Shown here: piece after piece, positions 1 to 8,405 of the stretch
Layout of the letters: every line of letters starts with the position of its first letter
Position numbering within the stretch: the stretch's first letter is position 1
Source: Prosthecomicrobium pneumaticum
GTDB taxonomy: Bacteria > Pseudomonadota > Alphaproteobacteria > Rhizobiales > Kaistiaceae
Direction: 5' to 3'
DNA: 64,000 nt
Assembly (NCBI RefSeq): GCF_014199915.1
Contig: NZ_JACHOO010000001.1
Span: 434,001 to 498,000 of the forward strand
The notes under the pieces: model-generated
The model's input: only the letters and a program-made list of their open reading frames with translations
Database searches by the model: none
What the model was told of the DNA's origin: nothing
Program-made: the position numbers and the translations under genes

Positions 1-244
1 ATCCTCGCCCGCGAAGCCGGGCCGGCGCCCCTCCTCCCGCAGTCCGCCGTACCGCATCGGCCGGGCCGCCGCGGCGCCCCCGCCAGTCCGCGTGCACCAC
101 CCACCCTCGCCTGAGACGAGGCGCCTGCCGTAAGCGCGGCGCACCGCGATACGCCGGCCCGGCGACGCGCGACCGCGCTCGTCGTGCGGTCCCCATGCGG
201 GCCGGCTGAGCTTGACGGGAGGCGGGCGCTGCCCCCTCCTCGCA
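1..244. other. Leader region without a recognisable gene
   Basis: I see no reading frame here with a credible start, ribosome binding site and protein-like composition. The stretch runs from the window edge to the start of the cobalamin riboswitch, so it probably holds the promoter of the riboswitch transcript and perhaps the end of whatever lies to the left. No clear -35/-10 pair stands out in this very GC-rich sequence. Confidence 0.4.
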
Positions 245-246
245 GG

Positions 247-440
247 GTGCATGGTGTCCTTCGCTGCGGCGACGCATCGACGGATGAAACGGGAACGGGG
301 AAGGGCCGGCAGCGGCCCGAAGCCCCGACCGCCCCCGCGACTGTGAGCGGCGAGCGGCCTTCCGAAACGCCACTGGTTCCTCCTCGAAGGGCCGGGAAGG
401 CGGAAGGCCGCGGTGACCCGCGAGTCAGGAGACCGGCCAT
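247..440 (+). promoter_or_regulatory. Cobalamin (B12) riboswitch
   Basis: The conserved landmarks appear in the right order: a CCCCCGCGACTGTGAGCGG segment at about 332-350, the B12-box core GCCACTGG at 369-376, a GGGAAGGCGG segment at about 393-402, and the 3' element GACCCGCGAGTCAGGAGACC at 415-434. It lies about 50 bases before the ATG of a CbiM-like permease. Riboswitches of this class bind adenosylcobalamin and usually turn expression off. Here it would repress cobalt uptake when B12 is plentiful. Confidence 0.93.
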
Positions 441-491
441 GCGTAGGACGTGCAACCGAACGCCGTCGGGTGAGACGGCAAGGAGACCGAC

Positions 492-1169
492 ATGCATATC
501 GAACCCGGCCTCGTTTCCGAGGCCAAGATCGGACTGAGCTACGCCACCGCCGCCGGCGCAGGGGTCTACGCCCTGAAGCTCGCCGCCGACGCGATCCGTG
601 CGCAGGGCTTCGCGTCCCTCGCCGGACGGAGCGTTGCGACCACCGCGCTGGTGTTCTCGTTCTTCGAGGTGCTGCCGCACTATCCGGTCGGGGTTTCCGA
701 GGTCCATCTGATCCTCGGCTCGACGCTCTTCCTCGTCTTCGGCCTCGCGCCTGCGGCGATCGGGCTCGCGCTCGGCCTGCTGATCCAGGGTCTGTTCTTC
801 GCGCCCTTCGACCTGCCGCAATACGGCATGAACGTGACGACCCTGCTCGTGCCGCTCTTTGCGCTCACCGCCGTCGCCCGACGGATCATCGCGCCGGACA
901 CGCCCTATGTGGCGCTGCGCTACCGGCAGGCGCTCGCCCTCTCCACGACCTATCAGGCCGGCATCGTCCTCTGGGTGGCCTTCTGGGCCTTCTACGGCCA
1001 CGGCTTCTCCGCCGAGAACACAGCGGCGATCGCCAGCTTCGGCGGCGCCTACATGCTGGTGATCGTGATCGAGCCGCTCGTCGATCTCGCGGTGCTCGCG
1101 GTCGCCAAGGCGCTCAACGGCCTGCGCGGCACGCCGCTGCTCGAACGGCGGCTCTACGAGGCCGCCTGA
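492..1169 (+). CDS. CbiM/NikM-like cobalt transport permease
   Basis: This 225-residue multi-pass membrane protein starts with Met-His-Ile, the N-terminal metal-binding signature of CbiM/NikM, the substrate-specificity components of energy-coupling-factor Co/Ni transporters. The motif Gly-Leu-Leu-Ile-Gln around residues 95-100 and the later Gly-Met-Asn (family: Gly-Ala-Asn) also match. An AAGGAGA ribosome binding site ends six bases before the ATG. The cobalamin riboswitch directly upstream supports cobalt rather than nickel as the substrate. No CbiN, CbiQ or CbiO gene follows, so this is a stand-alone CbiM or relies on ATPase parts encoded elsewhere. Confidence 0.8.
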   Translation: MHIEPGLVSEAKIGLSYATAAGAGVYALKLAADAIRAQGFASLAGRSVATTALVFSFFEVLPHYPVGVSEVHLILGSTLFLVFGLAPAAIGLALGLLIQGLFFAPFDLPQYGMNVTTLLVPLFALTAVARRIIAPDTPYVALRYRQALALSTTYQAGIVLWVAFWAFYGHGFSAENTAAIASFGGAYMLVIVIEPLVDLAVLAVAKALNGLRGTPLLERRLYEAA

Positions 1170-1211
1170 GGCTCGGGGCCGCGGCTCTTCGGTCGCGCCC
1201 CGCCGACATCG

Positions 1212-1240
1212 CTCCGGGAGGCCCCCCGCGCCTCCCGGAG
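1212..1240 (+). terminator. Hairpin after the cobalt permease gene
   Basis: A perfect 10-bp stem (CTCCGGGAGG / CCTCCCGGAG) encloses a 9-nt C-rich loop 43 bases after the stop codon. No T tract follows, so it may act as an mRNA 3'-end stabiliser or a weak terminator. Confidence 0.45.
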
Positions 1241-1325
1241 AAGATCCAATCCCGCTCCGGAACCCCGGGAGACCCGTCATCCGCACGCGAAACGCACTCG
1301 CGCCCCGGCGCCGGACCCTGCCGCG

Positions 1326-1730
1326 ATGAGGCATGGGCCGGCACGGACGATCCGGGACGAACTCGCCGCGCTCCGCCGTGCGGCGAGCGGCCTCGTCGCG
1401 CTCGCGCTCCTGCTGCCGGTCCTCCTCGGCGCCCTCGCCTCGCCGGACCTCATAAGCAACAGGGCGCTCGTCGCATCGCTCGCGGTGCTCTGCGGCGACG
1501 ATGCCGGGCCGGGTCACGGCGGTGCGCCGATCGGGTCGTTCGGCTGCGATCTCTGCCCGGTCGCCTGCGCGGCCGGCTGTGCCGTGCCTCCGGCCGCCCC
1601 GGCGCTCGTTCGATCGGACCCGCCCGACCGGCGCGCCCGTTTCGCTCTCGCCCGCGAAGGCGACCTCGTCGCCGGCCGGAAGCCGGCCGAGGACGGCCTG
1701 CCGCGCGGTCCTCCGGTTTCGGACGCCTGA
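1326..1730 (+). CDS. Small DUF2946-like membrane/secreted protein
   Basis: The 134-residue protein has a basic start, one hydrophobic segment at about residues 20-40 and a cysteine-bearing patch (Phe-Gly-Cys-Asp-Leu-Cys-Pro, then Ala-Cys-Ala-Ala-Gly-Cys) at about 72-86. That architecture fits the DUF2946 family, small proteins of unknown function often found near metal-uptake genes. It lies between the B12-regulated permease and a PepSY membrane protein, so a metal-handling accessory role is plausible but unproven. No strong ribosome binding site is visible, so the start is uncertain. Confidence 0.5.
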   Translation: MRHGPARTIRDELAALRRAASGLVALALLLPVLLGALASPDLISNRALVASLAVLCGDDAGPGHGGAPIGSFGCDLCPVACAAGCAVPPAAPALVRSDPPDRRARFALAREGDLVAGRKPAEDGLPRGPPVSDA

Positions 1731-1792
1731 GATCCCGCCTCATCAACCGCGCCGCTCCGGCGCATCGATCTCTCACGTCCTTCGGGTTTTTC

Positions 1793-3181
1793 ATGTCGAC
1801 GATCACACAGCCGGCGGCCGATGCCGCGGCGAGCACCCGGCTCTACCGGGCGGTCTGGCGCTGGCATTTCTATGCCGGCCTCTATGTCGTGCCCTTCCTC
1901 GTCATGCTCGTCCTCACCGGACTCGTCATGATGATCTATTCCGACCGCAGCAACGAACTGGGCTGGGTGCCCGACGTCGCGGTCGGCGGTGGTCTGCGGC
2001 CGGTATCGGCGCAGGCCGATGCCGCGCTCGCCGCCGTTCCGGGGGGCAGGCTCACCACCTATGTCGCGCCGCAGCGGGCGGACCGCCCGGCCTTCTTCCA
2101 GATCGAGAGCGACCAGGGCTCGTTCGCCGTCGCGGTCGATCCCTATCGGGGCGCGGTGGTCGCCACCACCGACCTCGGCCGCACGGTCCGCGCGATCGCC
2201 GAGAAGATCCACGGGACGCTTCTGATCGGCGATGTCGGCGACCGGCTGATCGAGGTCGCGGCCTCGCTCTCGATCGTGCTGGTCGTCACCGGCCTCTATC
2301 TCTGGTGGCCGCGCGGTTCGGTCGGCGTCGCGCGGGCGCTCTTCCCCAATCTCGCCCTGAAGGGCCGGGCGTTCTGGAAGGACCTGCACAAGTCGCTCGG
2401 CGTCTGGACCGCGGCGTTCCTCTTGCTCTTCATGCTGTCCGGGCTCGCCTGGACGGGCGTCTGGGGCGACCGGTTCGCGAAGCCCTGGTCCGGCTTCCCG
2501 GCGGAGAAATGGGACAATGTCCCGCTGTCGGATGTCACCCATGCGGCGCTCGATCACGGGCTGCCCAAGGAGGAGCCCTGGGCGCTCGACGCGACGCCGA
2601 TGCCGGCCTCGGGCTCGACCGCGGGGGCACCGGGTGTCGGAACCCCGGTCTCGCTCGACAGCGTCACCGCCTGGGCGGCGCGGAACGGCTTCACCGGCCA
2701 GTACAAGCTCTCCCTGCCGATGAGCGAGACGGGCGTCTACACGGTCGCCTATGACGGCCGCAATCAGGACAGCGCCCTGCCCTCCTCGGACCGTTTCGTC
2801 CATATCGACCGCTACACCGGCAACATCCTCGCCGATATCCGCTTCGCCGATTACAGCCCGCTCGGCAAGCTGATGGCCTGGGGCATCGCCCTGCACAAGG
2901 GCATGGCGGGGCCGATCAACTTCGTCTTCAACCTCGTCTATCTCGCCTTCGTGCTGCTCCTCTGCATCTCCGGTATCGCGATGTGGTGGAAGCGGCGGCC
3001 TGCGGGGGCGGTCGGCGCGCCGCGCTATGCGAAGGACTTTCGTCTGAGCGCCGGCGTCTCCACGATCGCCGTCGCGCTCGGCGTCCTCTTCCCGCTCGGC
3101 GGCCTCGCGATCCTCGCCTTCGCGGTGATCGACGCGCTGCTGCCGAAGCGCCTCAAGGAGGCCGGCTGGCGCCCCGCCTGA
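1793..3181 (+). CDS. PepSY-associated TM domain protein
   Basis: The 462-residue protein has the layout of the PepSY_TM family. A first membrane helix follows Trp-Arg-Trp-His-Phe-Tyr-Ala-Gly (about residues 21-45), a PepSY-like soluble part comes next, and then two helices with Leu-Trp-Trp-Pro-Arg and a Lys-Ser-Leu-Gly-Val-Trp segment. A second periplasmic part and two or three C-terminal helices complete it. Relatives occur beside TonB-dependent siderophore receptors or iron/cobalamin genes and some act as ferric reductases. I infer a metal-uptake accessory role from that and the B12-regulated neighbour. The start is the ATG at 1793, where homology-like sequence begins; an upstream in-frame extension is low-complexity shadow. 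Confidence 0.82.
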   Translation: MSTITQPAADAAASTRLYRAVWRWHFYAGLYVVPFLVMLVLTGLVMMIYSDRSNELGWVPDVAVGGGLRPVSAQADAALAAVPGGRLTTYVAPQRADRPAFFQIESDQGSFAVAVDPYRGAVVATTDLGRTVRAIAEKIHGTLLIGDVGDRLIEVAASLSIVLVVTGLYLWWPRGSVGVARALFPNLALKGRAFWKDLHKSLGVWTAAFLLLFMLSGLAWTGVWGDRFAKPWSGFPAEKWDNVPLSDVTHAALDHGLPKEEPWALDATPMPASGSTAGAPGVGTPVSLDSVTAWAARNGFTGQYKLSLPMSETGVYTVAYDGRNQDSALPSSDRFVHIDRYTGNILADIRFADYSPLGKLMAWGIALHKGMAGPINFVFNLVYLAFVLLLCISGIAMWWKRRPAGAVGAPRYAKDFRLSAGVSTIAVALGVLFPLGGLAILAFAVIDALLPKRLKEAGWRPA

Positions 3182-3195
3182 CGGCGGATCCGGAA

Positions 3196-3224
3196 GATCG
3201 AGGGCGGCCCCGCCGCCCTCGATC
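3196..3224 (+). terminator. Strong hairpin after PepSY gene
   Basis: A perfect 13-bp stem (GATCGAGGGCGGC / GCCGCCCTCGATC) with a CCC loop begins 15 bases after the stop codon. There is no T run, but the stem is very stable. It probably marks the 3' end of the cobalt/PepSY transcript. Confidence 0.55.
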
Positions 3225-3246
3225 GAGCCGTTCTCGCGCGCGCTTC

Positions 3247-3292
3247 GCGACAGGCGCACGCCGTCCGCGAAAATAGTCGTCGCGCCTGTCGC
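3247..3292 (+). promoter_or_regulatory. 11-bp inverted repeat before the MFS gene
   Basis: GCGACAGGCGC and its exact complement GCGCCTGTCGC are separated by 24 nt holding the only A/T-rich patch of the intergenic region (GAAAATAG). The element ends 53 bases before the transporter ATG. It could be an operator pair flanking a promoter or an RNA hairpin. Confidence 0.4.
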
Positions 3293-3345
3293 ATGGCGGT
3301 GGTTCTCTTCGTCCTTGGCTCACACGCTTCGAGGGAGTGGGCGCG

Positions 3346-4575
3346 ATGGAACGAAATTATGGCTGGGTGGTCGTGGCGGCGGGCGCGCTGATCACCTGCG
3401 TGGCGATGGGGGCGATGTTCGCCCTGCCCGTCTATCTGCAGCCGATCGCCGCCGAGACCGGCTGGAGCCGGGCGGGCATCTCTGCGGCGATGACGATCGG
3501 CTTCGTCTCGATGGGCGTCTGCGGCTTCGGCTGGGGCACGCTGAGCGACCGGATCGGCGCCCGGCCGGTGGTGATCGCCGCCGCGATCCTCCTCTGCGGC
3601 GGTCTGATCCTGGCGAGCTTCGCGCAGCATCTCGTCGTCTTCCAGCTCGCTTATGGCGTGCTCGTCGGCGCATCGGGCGGCGCGTTCTTCGCCCCGATCA
3701 TGGCGGCGACGGTCGGCTGGTTCGACCGCCATCGCAGTCTCGCCGTCTCGCTCGTGTCGATCGGCACCGGCGTCGCGCCGATGGTGATGACGCCGTTCGC
3801 GACGGTCCTGATCGAAACACTCGGCTGGCGGACCGCGATGGCGGCAACCGCGCTCGGCGCGGTCGTGCTGCTCGTCCCGGCCGCGCTCTTCATCCGCCGT
3901 CCGCCGGAGGCCGCAGCCGCGCCGCTTCCCGCCGCCGGTGCAGCGGCGGTGCCCGCCGCGCCGCCGTCGCGGATCGGCGCCGCGCTCCGCACGCCGCAAT
4001 TCGCCGTGCTCGCGCTCACCTTCTTCCTCTGTTGCGCCGCGCATTCCGGGCCGATCTTCCACACCGTCAGCTATGCCATGATCTGCGGCGCCACGCCGCT
4101 CGCGGCGGCGAGCATCTACAGCGTCGAGGGCTTCGCCGGCCTGATCGGCCGCGTCGCCTTCGGCCTGATGGGCGACCGCTTCGGCGCGCGCCGCGTGATC
4201 GTCGGCGGCCTCGTGCTGCAGGCGGTCGGCATCTACACCTATGTCCACGTCTCCGAACTCTCGGAATTCTACCTGCTCGCCGCTGTGCTCGGCATGGCCT
4301 ATGGCGGCGTGATGCCGCTCTATGCGGTGCTGGCACGCGACTATTTCGACCAGCGCGTGATGGGGGCCGTGCTCGGCGCCGCGACCATGGTGTCGGCGAT
4401 CGGCATGGCCTTCGGCCCGGTCGGCGGCGGCTGGCTCTACGATCATTTCGGCAGCTATTACTGGCTCTATGTCGCTTCGGCGGGCGTCGGCATCGCCGCT
4501 GCGGCGATGGCCCTCGCCTTCCCGCCCGCCCGCCGCACCGGTTCCGGTCCCGAGGGAACGCCTCAGCCGGCCTGA
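3346..4575 (+). CDS. MFS transporter
   Basis: This 409-residue, 12-helix major facilitator protein carries the MFS loop motif Gly-x-Leu-Ser-Asp-Arg-Ile-Gly-Ala-Arg between helices 2 and 3 (about residues 65-75) and its repeat Gly-Asp-Arg-Phe-Gly-Ala-Arg-Arg in the second half (about 280-287). A Pro/Ala-rich central loop separates the halves. The overall pattern resembles the oxalate/formate-antiporter and monocarboxylate-transporter branches, but the substrate cannot be told. The ATG at 3346 is preferred over an in-frame GTG at 3337 because GAGGGAG ends eight bases before it. Confidence 0.85.
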   Translation: MERNYGWVVVAAGALITCVAMGAMFALPVYLQPIAAETGWSRAGISAAMTIGFVSMGVCGFGWGTLSDRIGARPVVIAAAILLCGGLILASFAQHLVVFQLAYGVLVGASGGAFFAPIMAATVGWFDRHRSLAVSLVSIGTGVAPMVMTPFATVLIETLGWRTAMAATALGAVVLLVPAALFIRRPPEAAAAPLPAAGAAAVPAAPPSRIGAALRTPQFAVLALTFFLCCAAHSGPIFHTVSYAMICGATPLAAASIYSVEGFAGLIGRVAFGLMGDRFGARRVIVGGLVLQAVGIYTYVHVSELSEFYLLAAVLGMAYGGVMPLYAVLARDYFDQRVMGAVLGAATMVSAIGMAFGPVGGGWLYDHFGSYYWLYVASAGVGIAAAAMALAFPPARRTGSGPEGTPQPA

Positions 4576-4591
4576 CGACCTCCGAACACAG

Positions 4592-4627
4592 GGCCGCCGC
4601 CGCGCCCGATCAGGGCCGGCGGCGGCC
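4592..4627 (+). terminator. Hairpin after MFS gene
   Basis: A 10-bp stem (GGCCGCCGCC / GGCGGCGGCC) with a 16-nt loop starts 16 bases after the transporter stop codon. No T tract follows directly. A second small stem (TGCTGC-AAA-GCAGCA, 4642-4656) lies between it and the next gene. Confidence 0.4.
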
Positions 4628-4719
4628 TCTCGCGCGGCTCTTGCTGCAAAGCAGCATCTTGCCAAAGAATAGTACAGAAGGCATCAATAGAGATGAGGTG
4701 AACGGCAATGGAGTGAAAG

Positions 4720-5637
4720 ATGAGCTTGATTGCTTACAAAAACGAAGCATTTTCCGAGGAAAATGTCTCGAGCTCGCTCGGCAAGGCACTCCAGGATCTT
4801 TTCGCTCTCACCGCCCGCAAGAGCTTCTCCGTTTCGACCGAGGACGAGGCGACCATCCTGTCCGCCCGGGCGGCAGCGAGCGCGATGGTGAGCGAGTATT
4901 TCGACCGTATGGTCGTGCAGGCGGCGGAACGGCGCCGCAACCTCGAGACCTTCGAGGGCGTCCGCTTCGTCTCGATCGGCGAGGACTGCTTCAGCCGCAC
5001 GGTGCTGACCCAATGGGGCGTCAAGCCCTTTGCGAAGCTCGGCGAGAAATCCGGCCCGTTCGACCTCTCCGTCCACCCGATCACCACCACCGCCACGCTG
5101 TTCGAGACCGATTTCGCCGGCTATCTCGACCGCGCCAACCTCGTCTTCAATCCCAACTACAATTTCTGCACCAATCCGAAGCTCAAGGTCGGCTTCAACC
5201 ATGAGGTCGGGCCGAGCTATGCGGAGAACGACTTCGCGCCGCTGATCGAGATTTATGAGCGCCGGCTCGCGCACTTCCGCGCCCTGATGGAGGCGGATGC
5301 GCCGACCGTGCTGGTCTGCCACGTCCAGCGCCCCTCGGCGGGAACGGGAACGCACATCGCCCGGCTCTGGCAGGCGATCCGCAGCCGCTGGAGCGTCGAC
5401 AACAAGATCCTCGTCGCGATCAAGACCTGGCGCCACGGCGAGACGGCCCTTCCCTCCGCCACCGTCGACGATCCGCGCGTCGCCGTCCTCGATCTCCATT
5501 ACCCCGCCGAAGACTATGTCTGGCACCTGCCGAAATACTGCTTCACGCGGGATGGCTTCGCGTTCGAGCGGCAGGTCGTCGACTTCGTCAAGCAGGCGAG
5601 CGGACGCCTCGTCGCCCGCGCGGCGCTCGCCGCCTGA
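4720..5637 (+). CDS. DUF1796 family putative papain-like cysteine peptidase
   Basis: The 305-residue protein contains Val-Ser-Ile-Gly-Glu-Asp-Cys (Cys90) followed by Ser-Gly-Pro-Phe-Asp-Leu, the signature of DUF1796, a papain-like fold family of unknown role. The first 80 residues are helical and not part of that domain. There is no signal peptide, so it should be cytoplasmic. GGAG at 4710-4713 supports this ATG. The next gene, an alpha/beta hydrolase, starts 27 bases later and is probably co-transcribed. Related proteins often occur near polysaccharide or cell-surface genes; the substrate is unknown. Confidence 0.7.
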   Translation: MSLIAYKNEAFSEENVSSSLGKALQDLFALTARKSFSVSTEDEATILSARAAASAMVSEYFDRMVVQAAERRRNLETFEGVRFVSIGEDCFSRTVLTQWGVKPFAKLGEKSGPFDLSVHPITTTATLFETDFAGYLDRANLVFNPNYNFCTNPKLKVGFNHEVGPSYAENDFAPLIEIYERRLAHFRALMEADAPTVLVCHVQRPSAGTGTHIARLWQAIRSRWSVDNKILVAIKTWRHGETALPSATVDDPRVAVLDLHYPAEDYVWHLPKYCFTRDGFAFERQVVDFVKQASGRLVARAALAA

Positions 5638-5664
5638 TCGATGGCGAGCGGACAGGGAGCGCCG

Positions 5665-6525
5665 ATGATCACGCTCTACAGCGGCAAGGACCTCGATGTG
5701 CGCTATCTCGAGGGCTCGGACCGGCTTCTCGTCGGGTTCTCGCACGTGACGAACGAGGACGCCCCGGTCGAGGTGGCGTTCGGCGAACGCATTCTGGGCA
5801 AGCTCGGCCGTGCTTCGGGATTGTTCTTCGTCTCGCGCTGGAACCACTGGTGGCAGACGCGGGAGATGGAGCACGGCCTCGCCGCGATCGAGCGGTCGGG
5901 CGTGCTCGAGGGCCGCTCGGCGATCATGGCCTATGGCAGCAGCATGGGCGGCTATGGCGCCCTTCTCTACGGTGCCCGGCTGAAGGCGAGCTCGGTCCTG
6001 TCGATCGCGCCGCAGATCTCGATCGATCCGAAACGCTCCGGACCCGACCAGCGCTTCCGGGGACGCGGCCGGACGCTCACCTTCGTCAACGACCGGCTGA
6101 TCGAGGAGGCGAGCCGCACGGCAAAGACCATCCTCGTCTACGATCCGAGGCACCGCGAGGACCGGTGGAACGCCGAGCAGATCGAGGCGGGCCTTCCCCA
6201 TGCGCAGCCCATCCACCTGCCCGTCACGGGTCACCCTCCGACCATGTTCATGCTGCAGGCGGGCATGCTCGTCGATTTCGTCGCCCATGTCTTTGCGACG
6301 GGCGACGCCCCGCCGGACTGGCGTGCCCGCCGGCGGGCCGGGCGCCGCGGCAGCCGCGATTACTGGCGCTGCCTGGCGGCGAAGGCCCGCAAGCGCGGCT
6401 GGCACGCCCTCGCCGACCGGGCGGAGGAAGAACACGCCGAACTCGTCAAGCAGATGCCGCAGCCGGTCCAGCCCGCGGCCGCGCCTCCGAAGCGGGCGCT
6501 CGAAGCCGCGGTCACGATGACGTGA
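5665..6525 (+). CDS. Alpha/beta hydrolase-fold protein
   Basis: The 286-residue protein has a nucleophile elbow Tyr-Gly-Ser-Ser-Met-Gly-Gly-Tyr-Gly (about residues 91-99) and a late His in Val-Thr-Gly-His-Pro-Pro (about 188-193), as in acyl esterases/lipases. An acidic residue in Leu-Val-Tyr-Asp-Pro-Arg-His would complete the triad. The C-terminal third is Arg/Ala-rich and helical. I chose the ATG at 5665, which follows CAGGGAG, over the in-frame ATG at 5641, which has no ribosome binding site. It probably forms a two-gene unit with the DUF1796 gene. The substrate is unknown. Confidence 0.7.
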   Translation: MITLYSGKDLDVRYLEGSDRLLVGFSHVTNEDAPVEVAFGERILGKLGRASGLFFVSRWNHWWQTREMEHGLAAIERSGVLEGRSAIMAYGSSMGGYGALLYGARLKASSVLSIAPQISIDPKRSGPDQRFRGRGRTLTFVNDRLIEEASRTAKTILVYDPRHREDRWNAEQIEAGLPHAQPIHLPVTGHPPTMFMLQAGMLVDFVAHVFATGDAPPDWRARRRAGRRGSRDYWRCLAAKARKRGWHALADRAEEEHAELVKQMPQPVQPAAAPPKRALEAAVTMT

Positions 6526-6752
6526 CCGTCCGTGACGCACGGCCCGCCGGCAATCTTCGCAACGGCGCGCAAGGCCTTAGCATAGTTAACGTTTTCTGGA
6601 CGAGCGCGGGCGAGGCCCGCCATCACGAATCATCGCCCCCCGCATCTGTTGAACCCTTGACAGAGGCGCCGCATCAATAGCGCCGTGAAACCCCGGTCCG
6701 GGTCGGCGGCTTGTCTCGTCACGAACGAACGTGACAGGCAGGAACCGCAACG

Positions 6753-7268
6753 ATGTCCCGTCTCGCCCTTTCTCTCTCGGCCGCCGCCGTCTTCACCCTC
6801 GCCGCCAGCGCCACCCTCGCCGGCTTCGGCGACGAACCGTCCGCGCGGGCCGCATCGGCTCATCAGCCGGCCGCAGTGGAGGCGTCGGTGGGAGGCGCGA
6901 TGCCCGCGGCGATCGCGGCGAGCACCAATCCGCGCGCCCGCTCCGCGGTGATGGCGCAGATCGAGGCGATCAAGCGCGACGACACGCCGTCGGCCTACAA
7001 GCTGACCTCGGCGGGCGTTCGCCGCGCCTTCCCGACGGGCGACGCCTTCATGACGATGATCCGGACCTATTACCCGGCGATGCACCGGCCGCGCGCCGTC
7101 GCGCTCGGCCCCTTTAGCGAGACCAAGGCCGGTCCGATCCAGATCGTCTTCATCTCGGGCACGGATGGTTCGAACTGGATCGCCTACTTCCAGCTCGAGC
7201 AGGAAAAGGACGGCGCGATGCGCATCGCCGGCTGCACCATGGTCGAAGACAAGATGCCGATGATCTGA
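6753..7268 (+). CDS. Secreted DUF4864-like protein
   Basis: The 171-residue protein starts with a signal peptide (Met-Ser-Arg, then a hydrophobic stretch ending near Ala-Gly-Phe-Gly). It continues as a small cystatin/NTF2-like domain with Ile-Lys-Arg-Asp-Asp-Thr-Pro-Ser-Ala-Tyr near residues 71-80 and a final Gly-Cys-Thr-Met-Val, which fits DUF4864. It is likely periplasmic, of unknown function. GGAA precedes the ATG by about ten bases. It converges on tgt with only 3 bases between stop codons. Confidence 0.6.
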   Translation: MSRLALSLSAAAVFTLAASATLAGFGDEPSARAASAHQPAAVEASVGGAMPAAIAASTNPRARSAVMAQIEAIKRDDTPSAYKLTSAGVRRAFPTGDAFMTMIRTYYPAMHRPRAVALGPFSETKAGPIQIVFISGTDGSNWIAYFQLEQEKDGAMRIAGCTMVEDKMPMI

Positions 7269-7271
7269 CGG

Positions 7272-8405
7272 CTACGCCGCGGCGGGCAGATCGCCGCGCT
7301 CCCAGCCTTCCTTGGTCGTCCGCCGGAAGTCCTCGAACCGCCGCTCGTCGATCGCTGCCCGGATGCCCGCCATCAGCGCCTGATAATAGGCGAGGTTGTT
7401 CCAGGACAGGAGCATCGCCCCGAGCATCTCGTCGGTCTTGAAGAGGTGGTGCAGATAGGCCCGCGAATAGTCGCGCGCCGCCGGGCAGTCGGACGCCTCG
7501 TCGAGCGGGCGGCTGTCTTCGGCGTGGCGCGCGTTCTTCAGATTGATCTTGCCGAAGCGGGTATAGGCGAGGCCATGCCGGCCGGCCCGGGTCGGCATCA
7601 CGCAGTCGAACATATCGATGCCGCGCGCGACCGATTCGATGATGTCGTCCGGCGTGCCGACCCCCATCAGATAGCGCGGCTTGTCCGCCGGCAGCACGGG
7701 ATTGGTGGTCTCGAGCATGGCGAGCATCACCGCCTGCGGCTCGCCGACCGCCAGACCGCCGACCGAATAGCCGGGAAAATCCATCGCCGCCAGCTCGCGC
7801 GCAGACTCGATCCGTAGATGCGCGACGTCGCCACCCTGCACGATGCCGAAGATCGCCCGGTCCGGACGCTCGCCGAAGGCGCGCTTCGAGCGTTCCGCCC
7901 AGCGCAGCGACAGCCGCATGGCGCGCGCCACCTCGGCCTCCTCGGCCGGCAGCCGGACACATTCGTCGAGCTGCATGATGATGTCGGAATCGAGCAGAAG
8001 CTGGATCTCGACGGACCGCTCCGGGGTCAGGACATGCCTCGAGCCGTCGACATGGCTCTGGAAGGTGACGCCCGTCTCGTCGAGTTTGCGCAGCTGCGCG
8101 AGGCTCATCACCTGGAAGCCGCCGGAATCGGTCAGGATCGGATGCGGCCAGTTGGCGAAGACGTGCAGGCCGCCGAGCCGCGCGACCCGCTCGGCGCCCG
8201 GCCGCAGCATCAGATGATAGGTGTTGCCGAGGATGATATCCGCGCCGAGGGCGCGCACCTGATCGGGATACATCGCCTTCACCGTGCCGGCCGTGCCGAC
8301 CGGCATGAAGGCCGGGGTGCGGATGGCGCCGCGCGGCAGGCGGATCTCGCCGCGCCGGGCGCCGCCGTCGGTGCCGAGGAGATGGAAGGAGAAGCGATCG
8401 GTCAT
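7272..8405 (-). CDS. tgt: Queuine tRNA-ribosyltransferase (Tgt)
   Basis: The 377-residue enzyme exchanges guanine-34 of Asp, Asn, His and Tyr tRNAs for preQ1 on the way to queuosine. The active-site residues are present: Asp93 in Leu-Thr-Asp-Ser-Gly-Gly-Phe-Gln and the nucleophile Asp267 in Met-Phe-Asp-Cys-Val-Met-Pro-Thr-Arg. Two of the three zinc cysteines of the usual C-x-C-x-x-C are replaced: Ser305-Asp-Cys307-Pro-Ala-Ala310. The zinc-site His in Tyr-Leu-His-His-Leu is kept. The gene overlaps queA by ATGA (4 bases), so the two consecutive pathway enzymes are translationally coupled. Confidence 0.96.
   Translation of the reverse strand: MTDRFSFHLLGTDGGARRGEIRLPRGAIRTPAFMPVGTAGTVKAMYPDQVRALGADIILGNTYHLMLRPGAERVARLGGLHVFANWPHPILTDSGGFQVMSLAQLRKLDETGVTFQSHVDGSRHVLTPERSVEIQLLLDSDIIMQLDECVRLPAEEAEVARAMRLSLRWAERSKRAFGERPDRAIFGIVQGGDVAHLRIESARELAAMDFPGYSVGGLAVGEPQAVMLAMLETTNPVLPADKPRYLMGVGTPDDIIESVARGIDMFDCVMPTRAGRHGLAYTRFGKINLKNARHAEDSRPLDEASDCPAARDYSRAYLHHLFKTDEMLGAMLLSWNNLAYYQALMAGIRAAIDERRFEDFRRTTKEGWERGDLPAAA

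Noticed and set aside
184-537. A 117-codon frame at the left end
   Set aside because: It runs through the cobalamin riboswitch, whose conserved RNA elements explain the sequence.
6657-6685. Sigma-70 promoter with TTGACA before the DUF4864 gene
   Set aside because: The -35 hexamer is perfect, but no acceptable -10 hexamer lies 16-18 bases downstream.
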